From positions 1 to 28,653 of IMG/VR virus record IMGVR_UViG_3300020439_001943: 28,653 bases of DNA; one strand, 5' to 3'. Under the pieces are notes generated by a model. That model saw nothing but the letters and a program-made list of their open reading frames with translations, did not search any database and had not been told where the DNA came from. Below are positions 14,524-21,510 of this stretch, piece after piece; the stretch's first letter is position 1; each line of letters begins with the position of its first letter. The position numbers and the translations under genes are program-made. The stretch comes from a virus.

Positions 14524-16973
14524 TATTGACAACTCTCACATCCGGGATCTAAAATAGAACATGCCTTAATTTCTTCTGCTTCTGGCTCTTCGGTTGACTT
14601 AAAACTAACAGTTGATTTCTCAACACGAGTGGCGGCTTTGCCTCTCAGGTAATATGTAGTTTTTAATCCGTTTTCCCAAGCACAAAAATATAAGTCATTC
14701 AAAAACTTAAGGCTATCATGTTTGTTGTAAAGATTCAGTGACTGTCCCATATCAATCCACTTCTGTCTTTCAGCCGCAGCCTTAATTAAAATTTCTGGTT
14801 CAATATCAAAAGCAGTAATAAACTCTCTCTGAATATCTTCATCCAGATCAACCGCCATAACGTCTCCGTCAGCAGTTTTTAGAGCATCTACTAGCTCTTG
14901 ACACCAAATACCCTTCTTCTTAGCCATTGCAACAAAATGTTCATTGACCATAGTAAACTCTCCACTAAGTGTTGAGTACACATAAAGAACCGAGTAATCT
15001 GGCTCAATAGACTGCGAACAACCCTGAATATATGAGATGGTTGCGGTAGGAGCGATTGCCATGACATTACTATTACGCATACCATGTTTCCTCACTAATT
15101 CCCTAACCTCGTCCCATTCTTCTACAAAGTTCTCGAAGTCCTCTTTCTTATACACATTATCTGACCTGTGAGACTCTCTCTGATTCATTAAATCACAATA
15201 AGTATCTATAGGAAAATTACCTTTATCCCATTCGGAACCCTCAAAAGAGGGGTATGCGCCTTTTTCCTTAGCTAATAATGCTGACGTTTTGATCGCATGT
15301 AAAGAAATAAATTCTTGTATTTTCCCGCACAGTATGACTGCATCTTGAGAATTATACGGTATCCCTAGCTTGTGTAACACGTCATGAGTACCCATAATAC
15401 CAAGCCCTACAGGTCTGTGTTTCAGGTTTGATTTTTTGGCTTCTTTTGTAGGGTAGAAGTTTAGATTTACAACATTGTCTAAGCCTCTAACTGCCACCTC
15501 TACAGTTTTCTGTAGCTTTTTCCAATCAATGGTTCTAACTTTTAAGTGCGATGATAGATTGATACTGGCGAGATTACAGACTGCCGTTTCACCTACCTCG
15601 ACAATTTCACCTTCTTCATAAACCGTAGGCTTGGTGTGCAATAAAATTTCAGTACACAGATTAGAAGAATGGACTACACCCTCATGTTTATTAGAATATC
15701 TTATATTAGATGGGTCTTTAAAGGTGATCCAAGGATGTCCAGTTTCATAAAGCGCAGTAAGAACTTTCTTCCAAAGGTCTTTAGCATTAATAGTTCTATA
15801 ATTATTTATTTCTCCATTGTCTGCGGCTTTCTTATATTTTCTATAAACCTTAGTAAACTCTTTGCCGTAGGTATCGTGTAATTCTGGACATTCTGCTGGA
15901 TCAAACAAATACCAATCTTGGTTTTTTGTGACAGCTACCATAAAGTCATCTGGAATCCATAAGGCAGTATTCATGTCGTGACAACGACGGCGATCATCTC
16001 CAGTATTTTTTCTAAGGTCTAAGAAGTCTTCAATGTCTAAATGCCAAGGTTCAATATAAGAACATCCAGCACCTTTTCTTTTTCCTCCTTGATTGACCGC
16101 CACTAATAAATCATTGAATATTTTTAGCCAAGGAACAAGACCTGTAGATTTTCCATTTGTGCCTTTTATATAGCCACCTGTAGCTCTTACACTAGACCAA
16201 TCAACACCAAGCCCTCCAGCGTATTTCGACAATCTAGACTGTCCATGTAGCGTACCAAAGATGCCATCAATTGAATCTCCCACTGTACTCAAATAGCAAG
16301 AAGAAAGCTGAGACCGTTTTGTCCCACTGTTAAACAGTGTAGGAGTAGATGGAGAATATCTAAACTCTGACATCATATTATATATTTCGAGAGCCTTCTC
16401 TTCTTTATTATCCCCCTCTGCAAGACATAGACCCATAGCTACTCGCATATAAAATGCTTGAGGGGTTTCCATTCTCTGTTCATTTAGGTGGATAAAATAG
16501 CGATCATAGAGGGTTTGGATACCCAAGTACTTGAATAGTTTGTCCCTTGATGGAACCATATTCTCAGCTAGGTAATCAAGATCATAAGAAAGGAGTCTAT
16601 CGCTGAGCCTCTCTTCTTTTACTAGCCTTTTGATATTTTTGACAAAAGCCTTTTTGTATTGCTCTTCAAAATTTTCACTGCCCACATCTTCGCCAAACAC
16701 TTCTTTATAAAGGTTGTTAAGTAGCATCCTCGCAGCTACATAAGCATAGTTTGGTTCTTTTTCTATCTTAGAGCGAGCAGATAATATCAGCGCCTTGTTT
16801 ATTTCTGATGTTGGTATCTTATTGTAGAGTTGCAAACTAGCATCAAGAACTACTTCGCTCACAGAAACATCTTCAAGTTCATTACAAGCCCTTTCAACGC
16901 ACTCGTTTATCTTATCTAAACAAACATCTTCTAGTCTACCGTTGCGTTTTTTAATTTTTATATCTTGGCTCAT
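14523..16973 (-). CDS. nrdA: Ribonucleoside-diphosphate reductase large subunit (816 aa)
   Basis: R1 catalytic subunit, reducing ribonucleotides with NrdB. An N-terminal ATP-cone (IKKRNGRLEDVCLDKINEC through NYAYVAARML, about residues 6-84) indicates dATP/ATP activity control. Catalytic features are present: SQLSSCYL (redox Cys226), SNLCTEI (radical Cys with the Asn and Glu partners), AVCNLASINL (second redox Cys) and a C-terminal CESC pair that regenerates the active site. PTATISYIQGCSQSIEPDYS is the conserved phosphate/effector region. The start at 16973 (ATG, MSQDIKIKKRNG) with GTGAGA upstream is preferred to the TTG at 16991. It is preceded by a structured leader with its own promoter and is translationally coupled to nrdB. 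Confidence 0.96.
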   Translation of the reverse strand: MSQDIKIKKRNGRLEDVCLDKINECVERACNELEDVSVSEVVLDASLQLYNKIPTSEINKALILSARSKIEKEPNYAYVAARMLLNNLYKEVFGEDVGSENFEEQYKKAFVKNIKRLVKEERLSDRLLSYDLDYLAENMVPSRDKLFKYLGIQTLYDRYFIHLNEQRMETPQAFYMRVAMGLCLAEGDNKEEKALEIYNMMSEFRYSPSTPTLFNSGTKRSQLSSCYLSTVGDSIDGIFGTLHGQSRLSKYAGGLGVDWSSVRATGGYIKGTNGKSTGLVPWLKIFNDLLVAVNQGGKRKGAGCSYIEPWHLDIEDFLDLRKNTGDDRRRCHDMNTALWIPDDFMVAVTKNQDWYLFDPAECPELHDTYGKEFTKVYRKYKKAADNGEINNYRTINAKDLWKKVLTALYETGHPWITFKDPSNIRYSNKHEGVVHSSNLCTEILLHTKPTVYEEGEIVEVGETAVCNLASINLSSHLKVRTIDWKKLQKTVEVAVRGLDNVVNLNFYPTKEAKKSNLKHRPVGLGIMGTHDVLHKLGIPYNSQDAVILCGKIQEFISLHAIKTSALLAKEKGAYPSFEGSEWDKGNFPIDTYCDLMNQRESHRSDNVYKKEDFENFVEEWDEVRELVRKHGMRNSNVMAIAPTATISYIQGCSQSIEPDYSVLYVYSTLSGEFTMVNEHFVAMAKKKGIWCQELVDALKTADGDVMAVDLDEDIQREFITAFDIEPEILIKAAAERQKWIDMGQSLNLYNKHDSLKFLNDLYFCAWENGLKTTYYLRGKAATRVEKSTVSFKSTEEPEAEEIKACSILDPGCESCQ

Positions 16974-17009
16974 AAGTCTCACTGGAATCAAAGGTTAGTG
17001 TAAGTGTAT

Positions 17010-17102
17010 AAAAAAAACGACACTTATAACATACAGAGATAGGAACTTGTCTACTCTAAGTTTATCCCTGTGCCTTTCGGCTTGTCGGGGTAAGTGTCGT
17101 TT
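17010..17102 (-). terminator. Intrinsic terminator with 64-base structured loop before nrdA
   Basis: The 12-bp stem AAACGACACTTA / TAAGTGTCGTTT (17091-17102 with 17015-17026) is directly followed by U residues on the minus strand (17017-17010). GTCGTT at 17136-17141 can pair instead with AACGAC (17096-17101), and GTTGGGG (17132-17138) with CCCCGAC (17084-17090). The first would break the terminator stem directly. This is the layout of an attenuator. Confidence 0.6.
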
Positions 17103-17141
17103 AGCCTGTTTTCCAAAACTGGCTTTTTATTCCCCAACGAC
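17011..17141 (-). ncRNA. Structured leader or small RNA upstream of nrdA
   Basis: The transcript expected from the promoter at 17148-17176 would start near 17141 and run about 130 bases to an eight-U tract at 17010-17017. Elements: a hairpin at 17104-17123 (GCC, A/A mismatch, GTTTT stem); a GCC-GAAA-GGC tetraloop hairpin within a CCC/GGG stem; and two mutually exclusive stems in the middle (AACTT/AAGTT and AGAGTAG/CTATCTCT). A 12-bp closing stem pairs 17091-17102 with 17015-17026. It matches no riboswitch class I can name. It is either a regulatory leader of nrdAB or an independent small RNA. Confidence 0.6.
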
Positions 17142-17147
17142 TGTTAA

Positions 17148-17176
17148 ATTATAGTGTTCGTTGAGCGGATTTGCAA
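17148..17176 (-). promoter_or_regulatory. Sigma70-type promoter for nrdA leader
   Basis: The minus strand shows TTGCAA (17171-17176), a 17-base spacer and a perfect TATAAT (17148-17153). It lies just after the stop of the gene ending at 17191 and points into the nrdA leader. The expected start site is near 17141. It is the best match to a housekeeping promoter in the window. Confidence 0.75.
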
Positions 17177-17190
17177 GATCTAATTAATGA

Positions 17191-17394
17191 CTAACCGCCA
17201 AAAAATGATCTTTTTTCGTCGTCACCATCTTCGTCTTCCGAGACTGGCTCTGGAGCCGGAGCTGGTGCTGGTACTGGGTCTTTTTTAACACCCAAAGCTT
17301 CCGCCATAGCGGTAAATACTTCAACAAGCTGTTCATGGTTCTGAGTGCCAAGAATAACCTTGTCTAACATATCTTTGATTACAACTTTGTCCAT
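17191..17394 (-). CDS. Small acidic-tailed protein (67 aa)
   Basis: Not recognised. A short helical N-terminal part (MDKVVIKDMLDKVILGTQNH to EALGVKK, about 1-38) is joined by a Pro/Ala linker (DPVPAPAPAPEP) to a highly acidic stretch (SEDEDGDDEKR), and it ends SFFGG. There is no membrane segment. A GGAG site lies ahead of the ATG. It is the last gene before the nrdA promoter. The shape, a small domain with a flexible linker and charged tail, suggests a binding or adaptor protein, but no function is supported. Confidence 0.65.
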   Translation of the reverse strand: MDKVVIKDMLDKVILGTQNHEQLVEVFTAMAEALGVKKDPVPAPAPAPEPVSEDEDGDDEKRSFFGG

Positions 17395-17406
17395 TTCTAA
17401 AATCTC

Positions 17407-17697
17407 CTATTTACAATTATGAATGGCTTCTATTATCTTTTCTGTTACAGACAATTGTGTCTGATGAATAGATTCTTCTAACTTGTCCATCTTATTATCA
17501 ATCTTAGTCTCCAATCCGTCAACCTTATTCTCTAAAGAATCCAATCTTCTTGATATAGAATCATTGACTTTTTCTTCTAACATTGCTAACTTACCCCCAT
17601 GCTTGACTATAGTTCTAAGAACCCAAGCAATAAGAGGTAATGCGACCATGCCGAAAAACTGCGTAATTTCTTTTACTAACTCCCATGTATCTTCCAT
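17407..17697 (-). CDS. Membrane-anchored coiled-coil protein (96 aa)
   Basis: The ATG at 17697 (MEDTWELVKE) with AGAGGTGA six bases upstream is chosen over the in-frame GTG at 17706. One transmembrane helix (FFGMVALPLIAWVLRTIV, about 11-28) is followed by a long heptad-patterned region (LEEKVNDSISRRLDSLENKV and onward to the end). One membrane helix plus coiled coil resembles small phage lysis or membrane-organising proteins (for example spanin-like or XhlA-like), though the order does not match XhlA. It lies just past the strong terminator of the virion-protein gene, so it depends on read-through. Confidence 0.7.
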   Translation of the reverse strand: MEDTWELVKEITQFFGMVALPLIAWVLRTIVKHGGKLAMLEEKVNDSISRRLDSLENKVDGLETKIDNKMDKLEESIHQTQLSVTEKIIEAIHNCK

Positions 17698-17710
17698 AGC
17701 GATCACCTCT

Positions 17711-17743
17711 AAAAAAAATAAGGGGAGGGAAACCCCTCCCCTT
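17711..17743 (-). terminator. Strong intrinsic terminator
   Basis: On the minus strand, AAGGGGAGGG pairs with CCCTCCCCTT around a four-base GTTT loop (17720-17743) and is followed by A and eight T (17711-17718). It sits 20 bases after the stop of the probable virion-protein gene, so it would cap a highly expressed transcript while allowing some read-through to the next two genes. Confidence 0.9.
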
Positions 17744-17762
17744 GTAAAACTCTAAATTATTA

Positions 17763-18437
17763 TTACATACCAGTGATGGCTTTGTAATCGAAGAAGTCTC
17801 CGCCACTGCTTACGCTTAGTGTTACGAAGTCTACTTTCATTACTAATTCACCCGGAATTGCACGAGTTGGGTTACCAGCATTGTCTGCTGTTCCCTGTAC
17901 ATCGCTTCCTGTTGTTGCGCCAGCCATAGCAGTACCATCTAGCTCTGCTGGAGATGCTGCTGCGGTGCCGGAAGAATTCAACCAGTTAATACGCATGTTG
18001 GTGATCGTAGCGCCACTGTCAAGAGTACCAGTCCAGCTGAACTGATTTTGTCTCCAGCCAGTAAGTAGCTTGGCTCCGTAATCGCCTTGGAATGTAGCAA
18101 TAGACTTTCTGTTGTCCCCTCTGCCCATAGTGAGTAGCTGAGTTTTAGATACGCCAGAAAGAGTTGAAGAAGATCTAGCAATAACGTATTTGCCCTCTTC
18201 GCTGTAACCAAAAGTACCAGCAGATAAAGCTTTTTGTACGTTGTAAATACCGCTAGCTGTGACGCTTGGTAGCATGTTGCTATCTGGAGCTACTGCTACG
18301 CCGTCTAAAAGAGTAAGACTTTTTGTTATAACGCCATCAGTGTTGTCGTTACCTAGAATTGTACCACCCTGTGTTTGCGAAACAAAAGTCCCGCCAGTTG
18401 TGTTCTTTAGGTGGCTGTTGTTGCTTGGAACTGCCAT
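17763..18437 (-). CDS. Probable virion structural protein (224 aa)
   Basis: Not matched to a named family. It is rich in Ser, Thr, Gly and Ala with few charges, has no signal peptide, and shows alternating beta-like stretches (VITKSLTLLDGVAVAP, ITNMRINWLN, ELVMKVDFVTLSVSS). This composition is typical of capsid-decoration, fibre or tail proteins. It has an isolated unit: an AGGAGT site about nine bases from the ATG, about 70 bases of AT-rich upstream DNA that may hold a phage promoter, and a strong terminator just after the stop. That arrangement is usual for an abundant late protein. The structural role is inferred. Confidence 0.6.
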   Translation of the reverse strand: MAVPSNNSHLKNTTGGTFVSQTQGGTILGNDNTDGVITKSLTLLDGVAVAPDSNMLPSVTASGIYNVQKALSAGTFGYSEEGKYVIARSSSTLSGVSKTQLLTMGRGDNRKSIATFQGDYGAKLLTGWRQNQFSWTGTLDSGATITNMRINWLNSSGTAAASPAELDGTAMAGATTGSDVQGTADNAGNPTRAIPGELVMKVDFVTLSVSSGGDFFDYKAITGM

Positions 18438-18508
18438 TATACATGACTCCTATAAAAAAATAAAGATATTTTATTCCCACATTTGTCCGTATAATAATCC
18501 AAGTCCTA

Positions 18509-19147
18509 TTATATATTACACAAATTGTCCAGTATTTTATATGATTTTATTCTGATTCCATAGATATTTGATTTATAAAAAATATCGTAATGATCTTGGC
18601 TTAGTATTGGAGAACAACTAACGACAGGCATATCTATCTGATCTTCTATTGTCTTGCAACATATTATATTATCTACAATGTCATCTACCATTGTTCCTGT
18701 TCCAATAACTATCTCGGAAGAATTGTTGGATTTCAGGCAATAACACAAGTCCATTACAAATGACCAGTCAGAAACCCTGTATTCTATTACAGGACGAAGA
18801 GAGATGTCATATTCACTACAGGCAGAGGCACAAGACTTGAAGTCTTTTCTTATGCTGGCTAAATTAGATGCCTCTAAATCATTTCTATTTATAACTAAGT
18901 CAATGCTTTTGGCACCTCTCCTTTTTGCTAATATTATATCGTGTATTCTCACATTTGTGTCGGATATACCGTATGGGTAATCCACAATAGCAGAAAAGTT
19001 TAGATGCTCCTTTATTAGCGACTCATCAATTCTAGATAGTAGTCCTGAAGGAGTGCAGATCGTATCTACTTTACTATTTGCAGAATTAAATATGCACTCC
19101 AGAACGGAGCTGTAATTAGCTTCGTTACACAAGACTTCTAATTTCAT
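18509..19147 (-). CDS. DeoC-fold (deoxyribose-phosphate aldolase-like) protein lacking Schiff-base Lys (212 aa)
   Basis: The middle shows DeoC/aldolase TIM-barrel landmarks in order: SAIVDYPYGISDTNVRIHD (52-70), LAKRRGAKSIDLVINRNDLE (73-92) with the conserved IDLVIN aspartate (Asp83), LRPVIEYRVSD (117-127) and EIVIGTGTMVDD (145-156). In DeoC the last motif is (V/I)KTSTG, whose lysine forms the Schiff base; here it is Ile148 in VIGTG. The second lysine region (KPAGG) is not evident either. The fold is probable, but DeoC aldolase chemistry is not. It might be a regulatory or re-purposed barrel in nucleotide metabolism. It is coupled (TAATG) to the sigma factor gene. It is shorter than E. coli DeoC (259 aa). 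Confidence 0.7.
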   Translation of the reverse strand: MKLEVLCNEANYSSVLECIFNSANSKVDTICTPSGLLSRIDESLIKEHLNFSAIVDYPYGISDTNVRIHDIILAKRRGAKSIDLVINRNDLEASNLASIRKDFKSCASACSEYDISLRPVIEYRVSDWSFVMDLCYCLKSNNSSEIVIGTGTMVDDIVDNIICCKTIEDQIDMPVVSCSPILSQDHYDIFYKSNIYGIRIKSYKILDNLCNI

Positions 19148-19617
19148 TAGTCATTATCCTCAAATATTGCTAGTGCGCTATTGACGGCTCTACGCGCAGT
19201 CTCTCTACTGTAACCGTTCTTCTGTCCAATCTCGACCATAGTCATTCTGTCGAGGTAGCGTTGCTTTAGAATCTTCTTCTGATCTTCATTGAGGTCTGAG
19301 AGCAGGACTTCAATGTTTTCTTTTGGGGTGTGACAGATGTCAAACGGTATGCCATTCTTCTCTCTCCTTCTAATTCTAAGCTGGTTCATCATGGCATAGT
19401 TTAGTTGTTGATATAGAAATGTTGTAAACTTAACACCTCTGGTTTCATCAAAAGAGTTCAGGCACTTCCACAATACTTCTAGCCTTAAAGATGAGATGTC
19501 ATCTGGGTCAACACTTTTACAATATTTTGCGCAAACAGAATCCATAATTTTTTTGTAATCAATATTTTCTAAAGCTTCGTTTAGATCTCTAGTCTTCAAT
19601 TTAAGATACTTCTTCAT
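19147..19617 (-). CDS. Phage sigma factor, sigma70-like regions 2 and 4 (156 aa)
   Basis: A minimal sigma factor. Region 2 is visible as DPDDISSLRLEVLWKCLNSF, then DETRGVKFTTFLYQQLNYAM and MNQLRIRRREKNG (about 37-88), containing the core-binding and -10 recognition helices. Region 4 follows after a short linker: LSDLNEDQKKILKQRYLDRM, then TMVEIGQKNGYSRETARRAV (about 106-147), a helix-turn-helix. Regions 1 and 3 are absent, as in T4 gp55-type late sigma factors. It should bind host RNA polymerase core and direct it to phage, probably late, promoters. It overlaps the preceding gene by 17 bases and the DeoC-like gene by one. Confidence 0.88.
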   Translation of the reverse strand: MKKYLKLKTRDLNEALENIDYKKIMDSVCAKYCKSVDPDDISSLRLEVLWKCLNSFDETRGVKFTTFLYQQLNYAMMNQLRIRRREKNGIPFDICHTPKENIEVLLSDLNEDQKKILKQRYLDRMTMVEIGQKNGYSRETARRAVNSALAIFEDND

Positions 19618-20227
19618 TCTTGCTCCTTAATATGGTTCCACCAATTTTATCACGTAAGTTTTCAAATTTATTTAAATCATTCAAATACTCATCGTTTAGT
19701 GTATCTGACATGATATACTCAATTTCTGCCGTTGGACTAATGAAGATAGCCCAGTAAGGCTTTTCAGAGACTTGATTTTTTACCATCTCAATAGTTTCTT
19801 CTACTTCGAGAATGATGTCATCTCTTCCTGATATTGTATCTTCTATATCGAGTTTTACAAGTGTAGAATTGAAAAGTTTTCCAATTCCAATAAACATTGT
19901 GTATCTCGATAATACTTTTATCGCCTCAACCCCTTGAATTTCTTCAATCTTTTTTACCATATTTTTAGTAATATCAAAAGAAGTATAGCAGAACCAGCAG
20001 TCCCATCTATTAGAAGGCTTTAACATTGATTCTGCGGCGAACAGGCCATAAGGAGTATATAGCACTTTAGGTTGTGGAGGTTCAACTGGAGCATACTTTA
20101 GCATATTTTCCATCATCTCTAACTCTTCTTCTGTTAGGTGATCTACAAAATTTATTGGTTCTTCAGAAAGAATTTCATCAACTATAGCGTTCCAGCTTTC
20201 CCAAGCTATCGTGGCTTTTTTAGACAT
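19601..20227 (-). CDS. Hypothetical phage protein (208 aa)
   Basis: Not recognised. It is an acidic soluble protein with a Glu-rich N-terminal helix (TEEELEMMENMLKYAP), a Trp/Cys-containing segment (NRWDCWFCYTSFDITKN, about 73-89) and alternating strand/helix patterns to the end. There is no membrane segment. A GTGGAGT site precedes the ATG, with 52 AT-rich bases upstream in which I see only weak promoter-like hexamers. It overlaps the sigma gene by 17 bases, so it may be co-regulated with it or even act with it; no direct evidence. Confidence 0.75.
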   Translation of the reverse strand: MSKKATIAWESWNAIVDEILSEEPINFVDHLTEEELEMMENMLKYAPVEPPQPKVLYTPYGLFAAESMLKPSNRWDCWFCYTSFDITKNMVKKIEEIQGVEAIKVLSRYTMFIGIGKLFNSTLVKLDIEDTISGRDDIILEVEETIEMVKNQVSEKPYWAIFISPTAEIEYIMSDTLNDEYLNDLNKFENLRDKIGGTILRSKNEEVS

Positions 20228-20279
20228 TTTTTGTACTCCACGTTTACTGTTTGAACTTTAGTCTTATATATAATACACA

Positions 20280-20615
20280 TTATTCAAACTTAACAGCGCT
20301 AGGTCTTACAACCAAATCGCAGTTTTTTGATTCTTCCTTGAAGGAGTCATAATAAGTAAGGAACGCTAAAAATTGATCTTCTCCACCACCATTGTCGGCA
20401 GAGCATTGTCTCTCAATCTCTTTTAGTATTTCCGTTTCATACTCTCCAGAATTGACTTTATATAATAAACTAGCAAAAGCTGAGATGTCTTCTAGAGAGT
20501 TTCCCCATCCGCATTTAAAATATATATCATAAGTTTCCGGTTCTACGAATACGGTAAAATAAGAACTGCTAGAAACAGAATCTTGTTGTGGTAAATCTGG
20601 ATATTGATCTGACAT
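20280..20615 (-). CDS. Hypothetical phage protein (111 aa)
   Basis: The ATG at 20615 (MSDQYPDLPQQDSV) with GGAG six bases upstream is preferred to the TTG at 20627. It overlaps the preceding gene by 47 bases. The protein is soluble and acidic, with VFVEPETYDIYFKCGWGNSL and a helical section (ISAFASLLYKVNSGEYETEI). It resembles small conserved proteins of marine phages in style, but I cannot name a family. No function. Confidence 0.65.
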   Translation of the reverse strand: MSDQYPDLPQQDSVSSSSYFTVFVEPETYDIYFKCGWGNSLEDISAFASLLYKVNSGEYETEILKEIERQCSADNGGGEDQFLAFLTYYDSFKEESKNCDLVVRPSAVKFE

Positions 20616-20955
20616 ACCTTTCTCCAATTTTGTTTAAGTTGTCGGTGTTATTAAGATTCAGCATTTTACCTTTTATGCTAAACCCTGCAACATATGGAAA
20701 ATGACAGTAGTATACAACCTCAAACTCGTCTTCTGAAACTCTACAAAAGTCAGCTAGCTGATAGTCAAGCCATTCTGTATCATACTTAATATATTCAGAT
20801 GATAGTTTGCCTAAACATTCTGGAACATCTTCATTATAAAAGTATCGGTTTATAACATTGCCATCTTGATCCAAAAGTAAACTATTTCTAGTTGCATCTG
20901 CTATGTTTTTTGAATTATCAAAAGTCACTGGCAAAATCGACAACTTAATCTTCAT
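20569..20955 (-). CDS. Hypothetical phage protein (128 aa)
   Basis: Not recognised. It is a soluble protein with mixed strand/helix pattern. Distinct parts are LLLDQDGNVINRYFYNED, WLDYQLADFCRVSEDEFEVV and YYCHFPYVAGFSIKGKML. It starts 11 bases inside the end of the preceding gene and its last 47 bases overlap the next. These long overlaps suggest a coupled block of three small genes ahead of the sigma factor. There is no transmembrane segment or signal. Confidence 0.65.
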   Translation of the reverse strand: MKIKLSILPVTFDNSKNIADATRNSLLLDQDGNVINRYFYNEDVPECLGKLSSEYIKYDTEWLDYQLADFCRVSEDEFEVVYYCHFPYVAGFSIKGKMLNLNNTDNLNKIGERYVRSISRFTTTRFCF

Positions 20956-21193
20956 TGTTGCTTTCTTCCGCTTCTTGTGAAGCTTTTAAGTATTGAGCTT
21001 TTAGTTCTTGAACAAACTGAAAATTACCTCTAGCGTCATTATAATCTTCTAGAGCATTTCTGAATTCCTCAAAGATTTGAGGGTGTTCACCAATACCGGC
21101 AGGATTTGACATGTATACTTTCATTGTTAAACCGGCTTCGTCCATCTTGGCTTTGTAATGAGATTCTGCTGCAGATATAAAATCAATGTTCAT
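20945..21193 (-). CDS. Hypothetical small phage protein (82 aa)
   Basis: A mostly helical small protein with a conserved-looking MSNPAGIGEHPQIFEEF segment (about 28-44) of a type I recall in small proteins of T4-like marine phages. It is followed by a charged helix and an acidic tail. An AAGGGA site precedes the ATG. It is the first gene after the terminator at 21213-21243. The function is unknown. Confidence 0.7.
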   Translation of the reverse strand: MNIDFISAAESHYKAKMDEAGLTMKVYMSNPAGIGEHPQIFEEFRNALEDYNDARGNFQFVQELKAQYLKASQEAEESNNED

Positions 21194-21212
21194 TTTGTGT
21201 CCCTTACTTATT

Positions 21213-21243
21213 AAAAGAGCCTAGCGCATCATGCGCTAGACTC
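21213..21243 (-). terminator. Intrinsic terminator after holin-like gene
   Basis: The minus strand forms GAG-T-CTAGCGCA, loop TGA, TGCGCTAG-G-CTC, then TTTT: a near-perfect 12-position stem (21217-21243) followed by four T. It lies 25 bases beyond the stop of the holin-like gene and 20 bases before the next ATG. Confidence 0.85.
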
Positions 21244-21267
21244 AGAATCATGATTCTCAAATGTGTA

Positions 21268-21441
21268 TTATTCCGTTGTACGAAGAGAATCACCAACAAT
21301 CCATGCGATAGCAACTGCTACAATGCTAGTCGCTGTTTCCTCTGGAATACCGATGACATCCTGTAAAGCTACGGTAACAACAGTACCGATAGCAGTCCAA
21401 AATCGTCTCGACTTTACCAGACTCTTAATTTTATCTACCAT
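21268..21441 (-). CDS. Holin-like small membrane protein (57 aa)
   Basis: This is a short frame, read directly from the minus strand: it begins MVDKIKSLVKSRRFWTAIGT and continues with two hydrophobic helices (FWTAIGTVVTVALQDVIG, about 14-31, and SIVAVAIAWIVGDSL, 39-53) separated by PEETAT. The basic N-terminus, the FWTA entry to helix one and the small size match the small holin-like membrane proteins of marine tailed phages. A holin would form membrane lesions timing lysis. A TAGGAGA site precedes the ATG. It stands alone between a sigma70-type promoter and an intrinsic terminator. No endolysin gene is adjacent, so the lysis role stays tentative. Confidence 0.7.
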   Translation of the reverse strand: MVDKIKSLVKSRRFWTAIGTVVTVALQDVIGIPEETATSIVAVAIAWIVGDSLRTTE

Positions 21442-21479
21442 TTTCTATCTCCTATAAAAGATTACTGGTTGACTAAAAC

Positions 21480-21508
21480 ATTGTAACATACTTCTACACA
21501 ATAGGCAA
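21480..21508 (-). promoter_or_regulatory. Sigma70-type promoter for holin-like gene
   Basis: TTGCCT (21503-21508), a 17-base spacer and TACAAT (21480-21485) on the minus strand, in the gap between the GT4 stop and the holin-like ATG. It matches the consensus at 4 of 6 and 5 of 6 positions with ideal spacing. Confidence 0.65.
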
Positions 21509-21510
21509 GA

